From the NCBI GenBank assembly GCA_016719135.1, contig JADKAV010000008.1:72464-136463 (forward strand): 64,000 nt of DNA. Direction: 5' to 3'. The position numbers and the translations under genes are program-made. Positions 45,999 through 53,619 of the stretch are shown here, piece after piece. Positions within the stretch are counted from its first letter, which is position 1. Each line of letters begins with the position of its first letter. Below the pieces are notes generated by a model. The model searched no databases and had not been told where the DNA came from. It saw nothing but the letters and a program-made list of their open reading frames with translations. This DNA is from Micrococcales bacterium. Its GTDB lineage: Bacteria > Actinomycetota > Actinomycetes > S36-B12 > UBA10799.

Positions 45999-46304
45999 TC
46001 ACGACCGGCGGGAGCGGTGCTTCTTCTTCTTCTTGACCTTCTTCTTGGTGGGCATCGCTTGTGCGGCGGCCTTGATTGAACTCTGCGCCGCCGCCCCCAC
46101 GCCACGATGCACGATCAGGGCGCTCTTGACCTGGCTGCGTGTCAGTTGTTGGCTGGGCGCCTGGGTCACGCCCAGGACGCCGGCCGGCTCGGCGGTCACA
46201 GCCGCCTGGGCGGGAGCTGCACTGACCATCAAGCCGGTGCCCATCAGCACGGCGGTCGATGCGGCGATGGATCGTTGGGCCTTCTTCTGTGTTGTGTTGT
46301 TCAT
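45999..46304 (-). CDS. Small secreted protein with a lysine/arginine-rich tail
   Basis: 101 aa. A clear signal peptide (basic start, then STAVLMGTGLMVSAAPAQA with an AxA site) leads to a short neutral mature part (about 50 residues) that ends in a strongly basic tail, KKKVKKKKKHRSRRS. It could bind anionic wall polymers, DNA or membranes; no family recognised. Start ATG 46304 is chosen because it begins the signal peptide; the ribosome-binding site is weak. Confidence 0.72.
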   Translation of the reverse strand: MNNTTQKKAQRSIAASTAVLMGTGLMVSAAPAQAAVTAEPAGVLGVTQAPSQQLTRSQVKSALIVHRGVGAAAQSSIKAAAQAMPTKKKVKKKKKHRSRRS

Positions 46305-46545
46305 GTGATCAGCCTGCGACGTGGCCGTGTAATCGCGCGCCCTCGACAACGTCAAATGATCGCCAAGTGGGGCGTCAGCGCGCTAAGGCTTGCCTCATCA
46401 GGCATCGCAACAAAGCCCCCCAAACCGGACGTCCGATGACCCGACCAGGGGGATTGGATCGATCAATGGCCCGATGGTCTGGACACGCGCCCTTGCGTTG
46501 GGCAGTCTTGTTAATCATTCAGGGCCGCCACCCGAGGAGATGTTC

Positions 46546-46584
46546 ATGACCACACTCGAAGCGCGGGGGGAGTTGGTCTCATGA
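46546..46584 (+). CDS. 12-codon mini-ORF at the head of the hydrogenase operon
   Basis: ATG 46546 has a strong GAGGAG at 6 bases and encodes MTTLEARGELVS. Its TGA overlaps the ATG of the DUF1641 gene (TCATGA), so ribosomes finishing it can restart on the first operon gene. It may act as a translational coupling leader or be the relic of a longer N-terminus. No regulatory codon run is seen. Confidence 0.45.
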   Translation: MTTLEARGELVS

Positions 46585-47108
46585 CTGCTGCCGATGTCCC
46601 AACCGACACCGATGCCTTGCGGGCGATGCTCGACGACCCTGAAGTGCGTGAGTCGCTCGCGGTGATCCTCGCCAACGCCCCGGCGCTGGCCGCACTGGCG
46701 TCCATGTCCACCGCGCTTCTCCAGCGCGGTCCGGAGCTCACCGACAACATCAACGGGATGGTGGCACAACTCCGCGACCAGACCGAGGAATCCTCCGAAT
46801 TGGGGAATCTGCGCGAAGCGGTCAAGGCGCTCAGCACGCTGGCCCCGCTCACCAGCACTCTGGCCGAGCGCAAGGACACGATTCAGGGGTTCCTGGACTC
46901 GCCGATTCTGCGCCCGGAGATCATCGACGTGGTGGGGAACCTCGGCGAGGCGGCGCTCGAGGCCGATCGGCAGACCAAGGGCCGGCAGGTCCACTCCGGC
47001 GGCGTCTTCTCGTTGGTCAAGCAACTCAAGGATGCGGACATCCAGGAGACGCTGAGTTTCCTGCTCGCGTTCGCCCGGGTCTTCGGCTCCCGCCAGCGGA
47101 GCAGTTGA
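46581..47108 (+). CDS. DUF1641 protein, first gene of the hydrogenase operon (HucM candidate by position)
   Basis: 175 aa, soluble, predicted largely helical. The DUF1641 pattern is present: VRESLAVILANAPALAALAS, then the NINGMVAQLRDQTEES helix, LREAVKALSTLAPLTSTLAE, and the C-terminal GVFSLVKQLKDADIQETLSF. DUF1641 proteins accompany formate dehydrogenases and hydrogenases. In Mycobacterium smegmatis the gene just upstream of the small subunit encodes HucM, the scaffold of the Huc complex; position suggests, but sequence alone does not prove, that this is the equivalent. GGGGGGAG precedes the ATG by about 8 bases. Confidence 0.82.
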   Translation: MTAADVPTDTDALRAMLDDPEVRESLAVILANAPALAALASMSTALLQRGPELTDNINGMVAQLRDQTEESSELGNLREAVKALSTLAPLTSTLAERKDTIQGFLDSPILRPEIIDVVGNLGEAALEADRQTKGRQVHSGGVFSLVKQLKDADIQETLSFLLAFARVFGSRQRSS

Positions 47109-47113
47109 CGCCG

Positions 47114-48145
47114 ATGCACGAGTTGTCGATCGCCCACGCGGTGGTGAGAACCGTCGTGGAGGCTCTGCCGGATCCCGGTGTGAAGGTGACCACTGTCCGG
47201 CTGCGCATCGGCGCGCTGTCGGGCGTCGTGCCGCAGGCCCTTCACTTCGCTTACGACGTCGCCACCGCGGGCACTGCGCTCGAGGGTTCCGTGCTCGAGA
47301 TTCAGGACATGCCCGTCGTTGTCAACTGCCCGACCTGCGGCCACCAGGAACTGCCGGGAATCCGGGACTTCCGCTGCCCCAGGTGCGGCGAACCCTGCGG
47401 GGACATCGTTGCGGGCAAGGAGCTGGAGGTCGCGGATGTGACATTCGACGAACGCGACAGCATCGAGCAGTTGCGGGAAGGGGTCCTGGCCAAGAACGAT
47501 CTGTTGGCCGACGGTTTGCGCGGCTGGTTCACCGTCAACGGGGTCAACGTGAGCAACTGGGTGTCGAGCCCGGGAAGCGGCAAGACCGCCCTTCTGGAAG
47601 TCCTGCTGGCGACCGCGGTCGAACGCGGACTCGGGGCAGCGGCTCTGGTAGGGGACTGCGCCACCGACAACGACGCCAAGCGGCTGTCCCGGTCCGGTGC
47701 GAAGGTCCGGCAGATCATCACCGACGGCATGTGCCATCTCGAGTCGGACATGATCTCCGCCCATCTCGAAGGCTGGGAGATGGCTGAACTCGACCTGCTG
47801 GTCATCGAGAACGTCGGCAACCTCGTCTGCCCCACCGGCTACGACCTCGGGGAGGACACCCGCGTGGCATTGGTCAGTGTCACCGAGGGCGAGGACAAAC
47901 CGCTGAAGTACCCGCAACTGTTCAACTCCGCCGACGTCGTCGTGGTCACGAAGACCGACATCGCAGACGCCGTCGAATGGGACCGCGACGCTGCCCTGTC
48001 GGCGATCCGAACCATCGCGCCGGAGGCCACCGTCCTCGAGACATCCGCACGCACCGGAGTCGGCGTGCACGCTTTGCTGGATCTTCTGCTCGACCCCGGA
48101 GACTCCGAGATCTCACCATCCGTCCAACTGCAGGAGGCGACATGA
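47114..48145 (+). CDS. hypAB: HypA-HypB fusion, nickel insertion into [NiFe]-hydrogenase
   Basis: One 343-aa chain combining two proteins that are normally separate. Residues 1-112 are HypA: nickel-binding MHE at the N-terminus (so ATG 47114 rather than the TTG nine bases upstream) and zinc cysteines 72, 75, 88 and 91 (CPTCG, CPRCG). Residues about 113-343 are the HypB GTPase: P-loop SSPGSGKT (151-158), GDCATDND (usually GDQQT), metal ligands Cys207-His208 and Cys239, and TKTD (279-282). The His-rich or CxxCGC N-terminal nickel site of many HypBs is absent; the HypA domain takes its place. GTP hydrolysis would drive nickel transfer into the large subunit. It overlaps the small-subunit gene. 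Confidence 0.93.
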   Translation: MHELSIAHAVVRTVVEALPDPGVKVTTVRLRIGALSGVVPQALHFAYDVATAGTALEGSVLEIQDMPVVVNCPTCGHQELPGIRDFRCPRCGEPCGDIVAGKELEVADVTFDERDSIEQLREGVLAKNDLLADGLRGWFTVNGVNVSNWVSSPGSGKTALLEVLLATAVERGLGAAALVGDCATDNDAKRLSRSGAKVRQIITDGMCHLESDMISAHLEGWEMAELDLLVIENVGNLVCPTGYDLGEDTRVALVSVTEGEDKPLKYPQLFNSADVVVVTKTDIADAVEWDRDAALSAIRTIAPEATVLETSARTGVGVHALLDLLLDPGDSEISPSVQLQEAT

Positions 48146-49116
48146 CGTCAGTGCTTTGGTTCCAGGGAGGCGCGTGCAGCGGCAACACCATGTCGTTCAT
48201 CAACGCCGCCGAACCGTCGGTGGTCGACCTGATCGTCGACTTCGGCCTCGAGATCGTCTACCACCCCACGCTGTCGATGGAGATCGGCAAGGCGGCCCAG
48301 GACATCTTCACGCCGTATGCCACCGGCGAGAAGGAGATCGACATCTTCGTCTACGAAGGCAGCGTGATCGAGGCGCCATCAGGGTCCGGACGATTCAACA
48401 TGTTCGCCGGGCGGCCCATGAAGGACTGGGTCGACGACATCGCACCGAAGGCCGGCATCGTCGTGGCGATCGGCGACTGTGCCACCTACGGCGGACTGCC
48501 GGCCGTGCCACCCAACCCGTCGAATTCCCGCGGACTGCAGTTCGACCGCGGCGGCAAGCGCGGCGGATACCTCGGACCGGACTTCGTCAGCAAGGCCGGG
48601 CTGCCCGTCGTCAACATCCCCGGCTGTCCCGCGCACCCCGACTGGATCTCGCAGATCATTGTGGCGCTTGCCGCCGGCCGCGCCGCCGACCTCGCCCTCG
48701 ACGAGTTCCAGCGGCCGAAGACGTTCTTCACGTCGTTCACCCAGACCGGGTGCACCCGGGTGCAGTTCTACACCTACAAGCAGGACCCGCCGAGCTTCGG
48801 TCAGGGCATGCGCACCGGCTGCCTGTTCTACGAGTTCGGCTGCCGCGGCCCGATGACCCACTCGCCGTGCAACCGCATCTTGTGGAACCGGCAGTCGTCC
48901 AAGACTCGCGCCGGTCACCCGTGTACCGGCTGCACGGAACCGGGTTTCCCGTTCGGCGATCTGGAGAAGGGGACCGTGTTCAAGACCCAGAAGGTCGCCG
49001 GCGTGATCCCGAAGGACGAACCCGCCGGGATGGACAGCGGGTCCTACATGGCGCTCGCGGGCCTGTCCCGCGCCGTGGCGCCGAAGTGGTCCAAAGAAGA
49101 CATGTTCGTGGTCTGA
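48142..49116 (+). CDS. hucS: Group 2a [NiFe]-hydrogenase small subunit
   Basis: 324 aa electron-transfer subunit with three Fe-S clusters. It starts SVLWFQGGACSGNTMSF with proximal-cluster Cys12, then Cys113 (IGDCATYGG), NIPGCPAHPDWI, and the medial/distal region FYEFGCRGPMTHSPCNRILW and CTGCTEPGFPF. No Tat signal and no C-terminal anchor, the character of group 2a (cyanobacterial HupS, mycobacterial HucS) rather than group 1 enzymes; the sequence reads very like M. smegmatis HucS. ATG 48142 overlaps the hypAB stop and has a perfect AGGAGG at 4 bases. Confidence 0.95.
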   Translation: MTSVLWFQGGACSGNTMSFINAAEPSVVDLIVDFGLEIVYHPTLSMEIGKAAQDIFTPYATGEKEIDIFVYEGSVIEAPSGSGRFNMFAGRPMKDWVDDIAPKAGIVVAIGDCATYGGLPAVPPNPSNSRGLQFDRGGKRGGYLGPDFVSKAGLPVVNIPGCPAHPDWISQIIVALAAGRAADLALDEFQRPKTFFTSFTQTGCTRVQFYTYKQDPPSFGQGMRTGCLFYEFGCRGPMTHSPCNRILWNRQSSKTRAGHPCTGCTEPGFPFGDLEKGTVFKTQKVAGVIPKDEPAGMDSGSYMALAGLSRAVAPKWSKEDMFVV

Positions 49117-49131
49117 GCGTAGGAGAACCCG

Positions 49132-50736
49132 ATGACAACAATGGAACTGAACGTCAGCCCGCTCGGCCAGGTCGAGGGTGACCTCGATGTGAGGGTGCAG
49201 ATCACCGACGGCGTGGTCAGCGACGCGTGGACCGAAGCGGCGATGTTCCGCGGCTTCGAGATCATCCTCAAGGGCAAGGATCCGCAGGCGGGGCTGATCA
49301 TGACTCCGCGCATCTGCGGGATCTGCGGCGGCAGCCACTTGTACAAGGCCTGCTACGCCCTGGACACCGCGTGGGGGACCTACGTGCCCCCGAACGCCAC
49401 CCGGGTGCGCAACATCGCCCAGGCCAGCGAGACGATCCAGAGCATCCCGCGCTGGTTCTACGCGATCATGGGCCCCGACCTCACCGCGGCGCAGTACTCG
49501 TCTTTCCCGTCGTATGAGGAAGTGGCCCGCCGGTTCGCCCCGTACGTGGGCACGAGCTACCAGACCGGGGTGACGCTGTCCCAGCACCCGGTGGAGATCT
49601 ACGCGATCTTCGGCGGCCAGTGGCCGCACTCGTCGTTCATGATCCCCGGCGGCGTGATGTGCGCCCCGACGCTGTCCGACGTCACACGTTCCACTTCGAT
49701 CCTGGAGAACTGGGGCCGGCAGTGGCTCGAGGGCCAGTGGCTCGGCTGTTCGGTGGACCGGTGGTTGGAGAACAAGACCTGGAGCGACATCCAGGCGTGG
49801 ATGACCGAGAACGAGTCCCAGGCCAACAGCGACCTCGCCGTGTTCATCAGATGGGCGCAGGAAATCGGACTGGACACCTACGGCCAGGGCTACGGCAACT
49901 TCCTGGCCACGGGCACATTCCTCAACCCGGATCTGTACACGAATCCGACGGTGGACGGTCGCAATGCCGCGCTGCAGTCGCGGTCGGGGATCTACGCCAA
50001 CGGCCAGTACTACGACTTCGACCAGATGCGCGTCACCGAAGACGTCACCCACGCCTACTACGAAGGCACGGGTTCGCGTCATCCATGGGAGGGTGTGACC
50101 GAACCGATCGACCCGGCAGAGGGCGCGAAGCAGGGCAAGTACACGTGGGCGAAGGCCCCTAGGTACGACGTGCCCGACATCGGTTATGTGCCACTGGAGG
50201 TGGGGCCGCTGGCTCGCCAGATGATGGCCGCGCGCCCGGATGCCGCGGACTTCCAGGACTCCGACCCGTTGATCAAGAACCTGATCGACGAACTGGGACC
50301 CAGTGTCATGACCCGGGTGCTGGCGCGCATGCACGAGGCGCCGAAGTACTTCCGCAATGTGCAGCGCTGGCTCAAGGAACTCGACCTGCACGGGGAGTTC
50401 TACGTCAAGCCGACCGAACCCTCTTCCGGCAAGGGCTTCGGCGCCACCGAGGCCGCGCGGGGGGCACTGTGCGACTGGATCGTGCTGGAGGACGGCAAGA
50501 TCGCGAACTACCAGGTGATCACGCCGACCGGCTGGAACATCGGTCCGCGCGACGCCAACGACAACATCGGCCCGATGGAGAAGTCGTTCATCGGAACTCC
50601 GATCGAGAACCCCGACTTCCCCGTGGAACTCGGGCAGGTGGCCCACAGCTTCGACTCCTGCCTGGTCTGCACCGTGCATGCCTATGACGGCAAGACCGGC
50701 AAGCAGCTGTCGAAGTTCCGCATGGGTGGAGGCTGA
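49132..50736 (+). CDS. hucL: Group 2a [NiFe]-hydrogenase large subunit
   Basis: 534 aa catalytic subunit that oxidises H2. Nickel-iron ligands: N-terminal RICGICGGSH (Cys62, Cys65) and C-terminal DSCLVCTVH (Cys510, Cys513). Eighteen residues beyond His516 form the tail removed by the endopeptidase after metal insertion. AGGAG stands 6 bases before ATG 49132, 15 bases after the small subunit. Family knowledge: group 2a enzymes of Actinobacteria are high-affinity, oxygen-tolerant and can scavenge atmospheric H2 for respiration during starvation; affinity here is inferred. Confidence 0.96.
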   Translation: MTTMELNVSPLGQVEGDLDVRVQITDGVVSDAWTEAAMFRGFEIILKGKDPQAGLIMTPRICGICGGSHLYKACYALDTAWGTYVPPNATRVRNIAQASETIQSIPRWFYAIMGPDLTAAQYSSFPSYEEVARRFAPYVGTSYQTGVTLSQHPVEIYAIFGGQWPHSSFMIPGGVMCAPTLSDVTRSTSILENWGRQWLEGQWLGCSVDRWLENKTWSDIQAWMTENESQANSDLAVFIRWAQEIGLDTYGQGYGNFLATGTFLNPDLYTNPTVDGRNAALQSRSGIYANGQYYDFDQMRVTEDVTHAYYEGTGSRHPWEGVTEPIDPAEGAKQGKYTWAKAPRYDVPDIGYVPLEVGPLARQMMAARPDAADFQDSDPLIKNLIDELGPSVMTRVLARMHEAPKYFRNVQRWLKELDLHGEFYVKPTEPSSGKGFGATEAARGALCDWIVLEDGKIANYQVITPTGWNIGPRDANDNIGPMEKSFIGTPIENPDFPVELGQVAHSFDSCLVCTVHAYDGKTGKQLSKFRMGGG

Positions 50737-50740
50737 TCGT

Positions 50741-51223
50741 TTGTCCCTGGGGACCGGTAGCACCCACACCGTGATCGTGGGGTGCGGAAACTTGATCCGT
50801 GGGGACGACGCCGCCGGGCCGGTGTTGGTCCGCCAGCTCGCCGACCGCGCCCTGCCCGACGGGGTGCGGCTCATCGACGGCGGCACGGCGGGGATGGATG
50901 TCGCGTTCGCGCTGCGCGGTGCCCGGCGAGCGATCGTCGTCGACGCCTCCCGGGTCGGCGTTTCGGCGGGGACGATCCACAAGGTCCCGGGCGAGGAGCT
51001 GACGGACCTGAAACCGCCGGAGGGCAATCTGCACCAGTTCCGCTGGGACCAGGCGCTGGGGTTCGCGCAATGGCTGCTGAAGGACGAATATCCGCCGGAG
51101 GTGACCGTGTGGCTGATAGAGGGGGAGTCGTTCGGGGCCGGGGAGCCGCTGACGCCTGCGGTCCAGGACGCGGTGAACGTTGTCGCCGATGCGATCGTGG
51201 CAGACCTCACGGTGGTGTCGTGA
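50741..51223 (+). CDS. Hydrogenase maturation endopeptidase (HupD/HycI family)
   Basis: 160 aa. Cleaves the C-terminal tail of the large subunit once nickel is in place. Motifs: VGCGNLIRGDDAAGP, LIDGGTAGMDV (metal-binding Asp) and the late His in NLHQFRW. I choose TTG 50741, because GGAGG ends 8 bases before it; this places the start 4 bases after the large-subunit stop. A GTG at 50726 would overlap the large subunit and has no ribosome-binding site. Confidence 0.9.
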   Translation: MSLGTGSTHTVIVGCGNLIRGDDAAGPVLVRQLADRALPDGVRLIDGGTAGMDVAFALRGARRAIVVDASRVGVSAGTIHKVPGEELTDLKPPEGNLHQFRWDQALGFAQWLLKDEYPPEVTVWLIEGESFGAGEPLTPAVQDAVNVVADAIVADLTVVS

Positions 51224-51442
51224 GTGCCGCGTCGTCGCCTGGAGCAGGCCCTGTCGGCCGACGCGGTCGTGGTCGAGGAGTCGGGACGGTGGATCGTGTA
51301 TCTCGACGTCGTGCTGGAGTCCGGCGCGGTGCGCAGACGGGTCGGCGACCACCACGACGAACGCCGGGCATCGCAGGCCGCGAGGATCATCGAGCGCAAC
51401 GCCCGCCGTTTCATCCCGCGTCCGCCGCCCGAGACCACCTGA
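51224..51442 (+). CDS. Small hydrogenase-operon protein, unknown
   Basis: 72 aa. GTG 51224 directly abuts the previous stop. It has a short beta-rich part (VVVEESGRWIVYLDVVLESG) and a basic helix (ERRASQAARIIERNARRF). It lies at the place where actinobacterial group 2a operons commonly carry a small unknown gene. Not recognised otherwise. Confidence 0.72.
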   Translation: MPRRRLEQALSADAVVVEESGRWIVYLDVVLESGAVRRRVGDHHDERRASQAARIIERNARRFIPRPPPETT

Positions 51443-51449
51443 GGTGACC

Positions 51450-52667
51450 ATGGATCTGCCCGGCCCGAAACCCCAGCCCCTCGGCGTTCTGCCGTGGCCG
51501 GCCGGGATGCTGTTGCTGCCCGATGTGCCAGAAGCCGAACAGACGGCCGCCTCGATCCTGCAGGGTGTGACGCCCGAAGTCTGGCCGGAGTCGCTGCGCT
51601 TCTACGAACTCGGACTCACCGGCGACCCGGGTCAGGCTGCTGCTCTGGTTGACGGCGATGACTTCGTGAGCCGGTACAACCGCGCGGTGCTCATCGGGGG
51701 CGAGGGTGTCTGGGAGGGGCTTGCCGATCAGACGTCGGGGGAACTCGGTGCACTGGTGGCCATGGCTCGCTTCTCGGTGGGTCAGATAGACGAGCCGCCG
51801 AGCGCTGAGGGTCTGCACGGCGAGGTCGCCGCCATGGTGCACAGTGCGCGGGCCTCGGCTGCGCTGGAACGTCGCGATGCGCAGGCGGCCGTCGACGAGT
51901 TGCGTGCCGCCGTGGGTGCTGCGGACAATGCCCCGAGCCCGATTCTCGCCGCATCCTTGCGACTCACGTTGGCTCAGATCCTGTCCGATGCCGGTGACGC
52001 TGCGAGTGCTGCCCGGGAGGCCGACGTGGCGTTGCAGCGGCTGCCGATGACCGCCGACCGGGAACTGCGCGCCCACCTGCAGGTCACGCGGGCGTTGGCG
52101 CGCCAGTCCGTGGTCGGCGAGGAGCGAGGCGCGTTGTTGGCCGTCGTCGGCGATCTCACCGAGGCGACGAAGATCTTCCGGGAGGAGACGCACCCGGAGT
52201 TGTTCGCGTTGTGCAACCAGCACTTGGCGCTGGCGTATCTCGTGATGCCGATGTCCGACGAGGGCGACCGGATCCGGCTCGGGGTGGCGGTGAATGCGCT
52301 GCGCGCGGCCCTGCGGATCTACACCCCGCAGACACATCCCGCGCAATGGACCAGCACCCAGACCAACCTGGCGAATGCACTGCAGTATCTGCCCAGCGTG
52401 CATCAGCAGGAGAACCTCGACGAGGCGGTGCAGTTGTACGAGGAGGTCCTGCAGTACCGCGACCCGCAGGTGGACCCGCTGGGGTATGCCCGGATCCTGT
52501 CCAACCAGGGCAACGCGCTGGGGCACCTGGGAGTGTTCACGGATGCCAAAGAACGCCTCGAGCGGGCTCGGGACATGTTCGTTGCGACGGCCGGGGACAT
52601 GGATGCGGCCGCAACGGTCTCCGGCATCCTCGCCGGTCTGGAAGAGGCTGCAGGGAGCCGGACCTGA
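51450..52667 (+). CDS. Tetratricopeptide-repeat protein of the hydrogenase operon
   Basis: 405 aa, soluble, mostly helical. After an N-terminal stretch (MLLLPDVPEAEQTAASILQG) come helical hairpins of TPR type: ARASAALERRDAQAAVDELR, AASLRLTLAQILSDAGDAAS, WTSTQTNLANALQYLPS with NLDEAVQLYEEVLQYRD, and YARILSNQGNALGHLG with AKERLERARDMF. TPR genes are present in mycobacterial huc clusters; a role in assembly or scaffolding is inferred. ATG 51450 is 7 bases after the previous stop. Confidence 0.85.
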   Translation: MDLPGPKPQPLGVLPWPAGMLLLPDVPEAEQTAASILQGVTPEVWPESLRFYELGLTGDPGQAAALVDGDDFVSRYNRAVLIGGEGVWEGLADQTSGELGALVAMARFSVGQIDEPPSAEGLHGEVAAMVHSARASAALERRDAQAAVDELRAAVGAADNAPSPILAASLRLTLAQILSDAGDAASAAREADVALQRLPMTADRELRAHLQVTRALARQSVVGEERGALLAVVGDLTEATKIFREETHPELFALCNQHLALAYLVMPMSDEGDRIRLGVAVNALRAALRIYTPQTHPAQWTSTQTNLANALQYLPSVHQQENLDEAVQLYEEVLQYRDPQVDPLGYARILSNQGNALGHLGVFTDAKERLERARDMFVATAGDMDAAATVSGILAGLEEAAGSRT

Positions 52668-53020
52668 TGGAGATGTTCGCGCGCGCACATTTCGACGTTC
52701 TGCTGCGAGAGGCGGCGGGCAATTTCGCTGAGCGGTGCGTGCATCGGGCGGGGGGACCGGATCCGGCGCTGTCTGCGCTTCGTGATACGCCCGCGGATCT
52801 CGGCCTTTCCGACTTCGTCAACGCGTTCTTCGCAGAGAACCTTCTTGAGGACACCGCCGGCAGTTGTTTCGTGCTTGAGGCGTTGGAGCGTCGCACCCTG
52901 CCTGCTGACCCTGGCGGCGTGGTGGCCGACGTGTTGTCCCGGGCCGCTCGGGCTGCCTTCGCCGATGTGCTGGTCGTGCAGACCGGTCAGGTCATCGCCC
53001 AGCAACAGATCTACTCGTAG
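52667..53020 (+). CDS. Hydrogenase-operon protein of unknown function
   Basis: 117 aa, no membrane segment. Alternating helices; notable are FNAFF-like FVNAFFAENLLEDTAG and a C-terminal VVQTGQVIAQQQIYS. The start overlaps the TPR stop (TGATG), so the proteins are made together. I do not recognise the family. Confidence 0.72.
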   Translation: MEMFARAHFDVLLREAAGNFAERCVHRAGGPDPALSALRDTPADLGLSDFVNAFFAENLLEDTAGSCFVLEALERRTLPADPGGVVADVLSRAARAAFADVLVVQTGQVIAQQQIYS

Positions 53021-53097
53021 GGGAGCTTTCGGTGAAGATGCGAACGTTGACCGTCACCAGCAGATGTCCCTGCACTGCCGCACCGCCAGGAGTCTGA

Positions 53098-53619
53098 ATG
53101 GACACCGCATCCTTCGACGAGCTCGCCTCACGCATCGACGAACTGCGCGACCAGGTCAGCCACAGCGACGAGCGCAGTCAACAGCTGCTGCGCGACACCA
53201 TCGCAGCCATCACGGAGTTCAACCGGCAGGGCCTGGTCCGGTTGGTGCACATGATGCGCGAGGACGAACGCGCTTCGGAGATCTTGTACGAGGCCGTGGA
53301 ATATCCAGAGGTCATGGCATTGCTGGTGTCGCATGGCATCGTACGCAACGATCGGACCCTGGACGTCCTGCAGGTCTACGAGCAGATCCGCCCGCACCTG
53401 GTTGCCAGCTCCATCGAGATGAGTGTCGAGGAAGTCCGTGACGACGTGGCCTACGTGAAGTTCGCGACCGGCTGCAGCGCTCCTGACCAGCAGGCCAAGG
53501 ACGAGATCATGGGGGTCATCCGCCAGCGGGTTCCTGGCCTGCGCGAGGTGCTGGAGGTGGCCCCGGAAACCTCGTCGGCGTTCGTCGCCATCGACAGCAT
53601 CGGGATAGGCCCGCCGTGA
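53098..53619 (+). CDS. NifU-like protein with an altered cluster motif
   Basis: 173 aa. A helical N-terminal half (residues 1-95, including ILYEAVEYPEVMALLVSHGI) is followed by an Nfu-type domain (HLVASSIEMSVEEVRDDVAY, then VIRQRVPGLREVLEV). The usual CxxC that holds an Fe-S cluster reads CSAP, so one cysteine remains. A role in Fe-S delivery to the small subunit is plausible by context but would need a different ligand or a dimer with cysteine sharing. ATG 53098 has AGGAG at 5 bases. Confidence 0.82.
   Translation: MDTASFDELASRIDELRDQVSHSDERSQQLLRDTIAAITEFNRQGLVRLVHMMREDERASEILYEAVEYPEVMALLVSHGIVRNDRTLDVLQVYEQIRPHLVASSIEMSVEEVRDDVAYVKFATGCSAPDQQAKDEIMGVIRQRVPGLREVLEVAPETSSAFVAIDSIGIGPP

Noticed and set aside
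45521..46105. Arg-rich minus-strand frames in 45.5-46.1 kb
   Set aside because: Composition typical of shadow frames, and they run through the terminator hairpin and the secreted-protein gene.
48142..49116. Tat signal peptide on the hydrogenase small subunit
   Set aside because: The upstream frame (from 47977) contains hypB-overlapping sequence only; with the AGGAGG at 48132 the protein starts at MTSVLW, as in cytoplasmic group 2a enzymes.
48379..51438. Open frame of over 1000 codons on the minus strand across the hydrogenase genes
   Set aside because: Shadow of GC-rich coding: the plus strand carries unmistakable hydrogenase subunits and endopeptidase.
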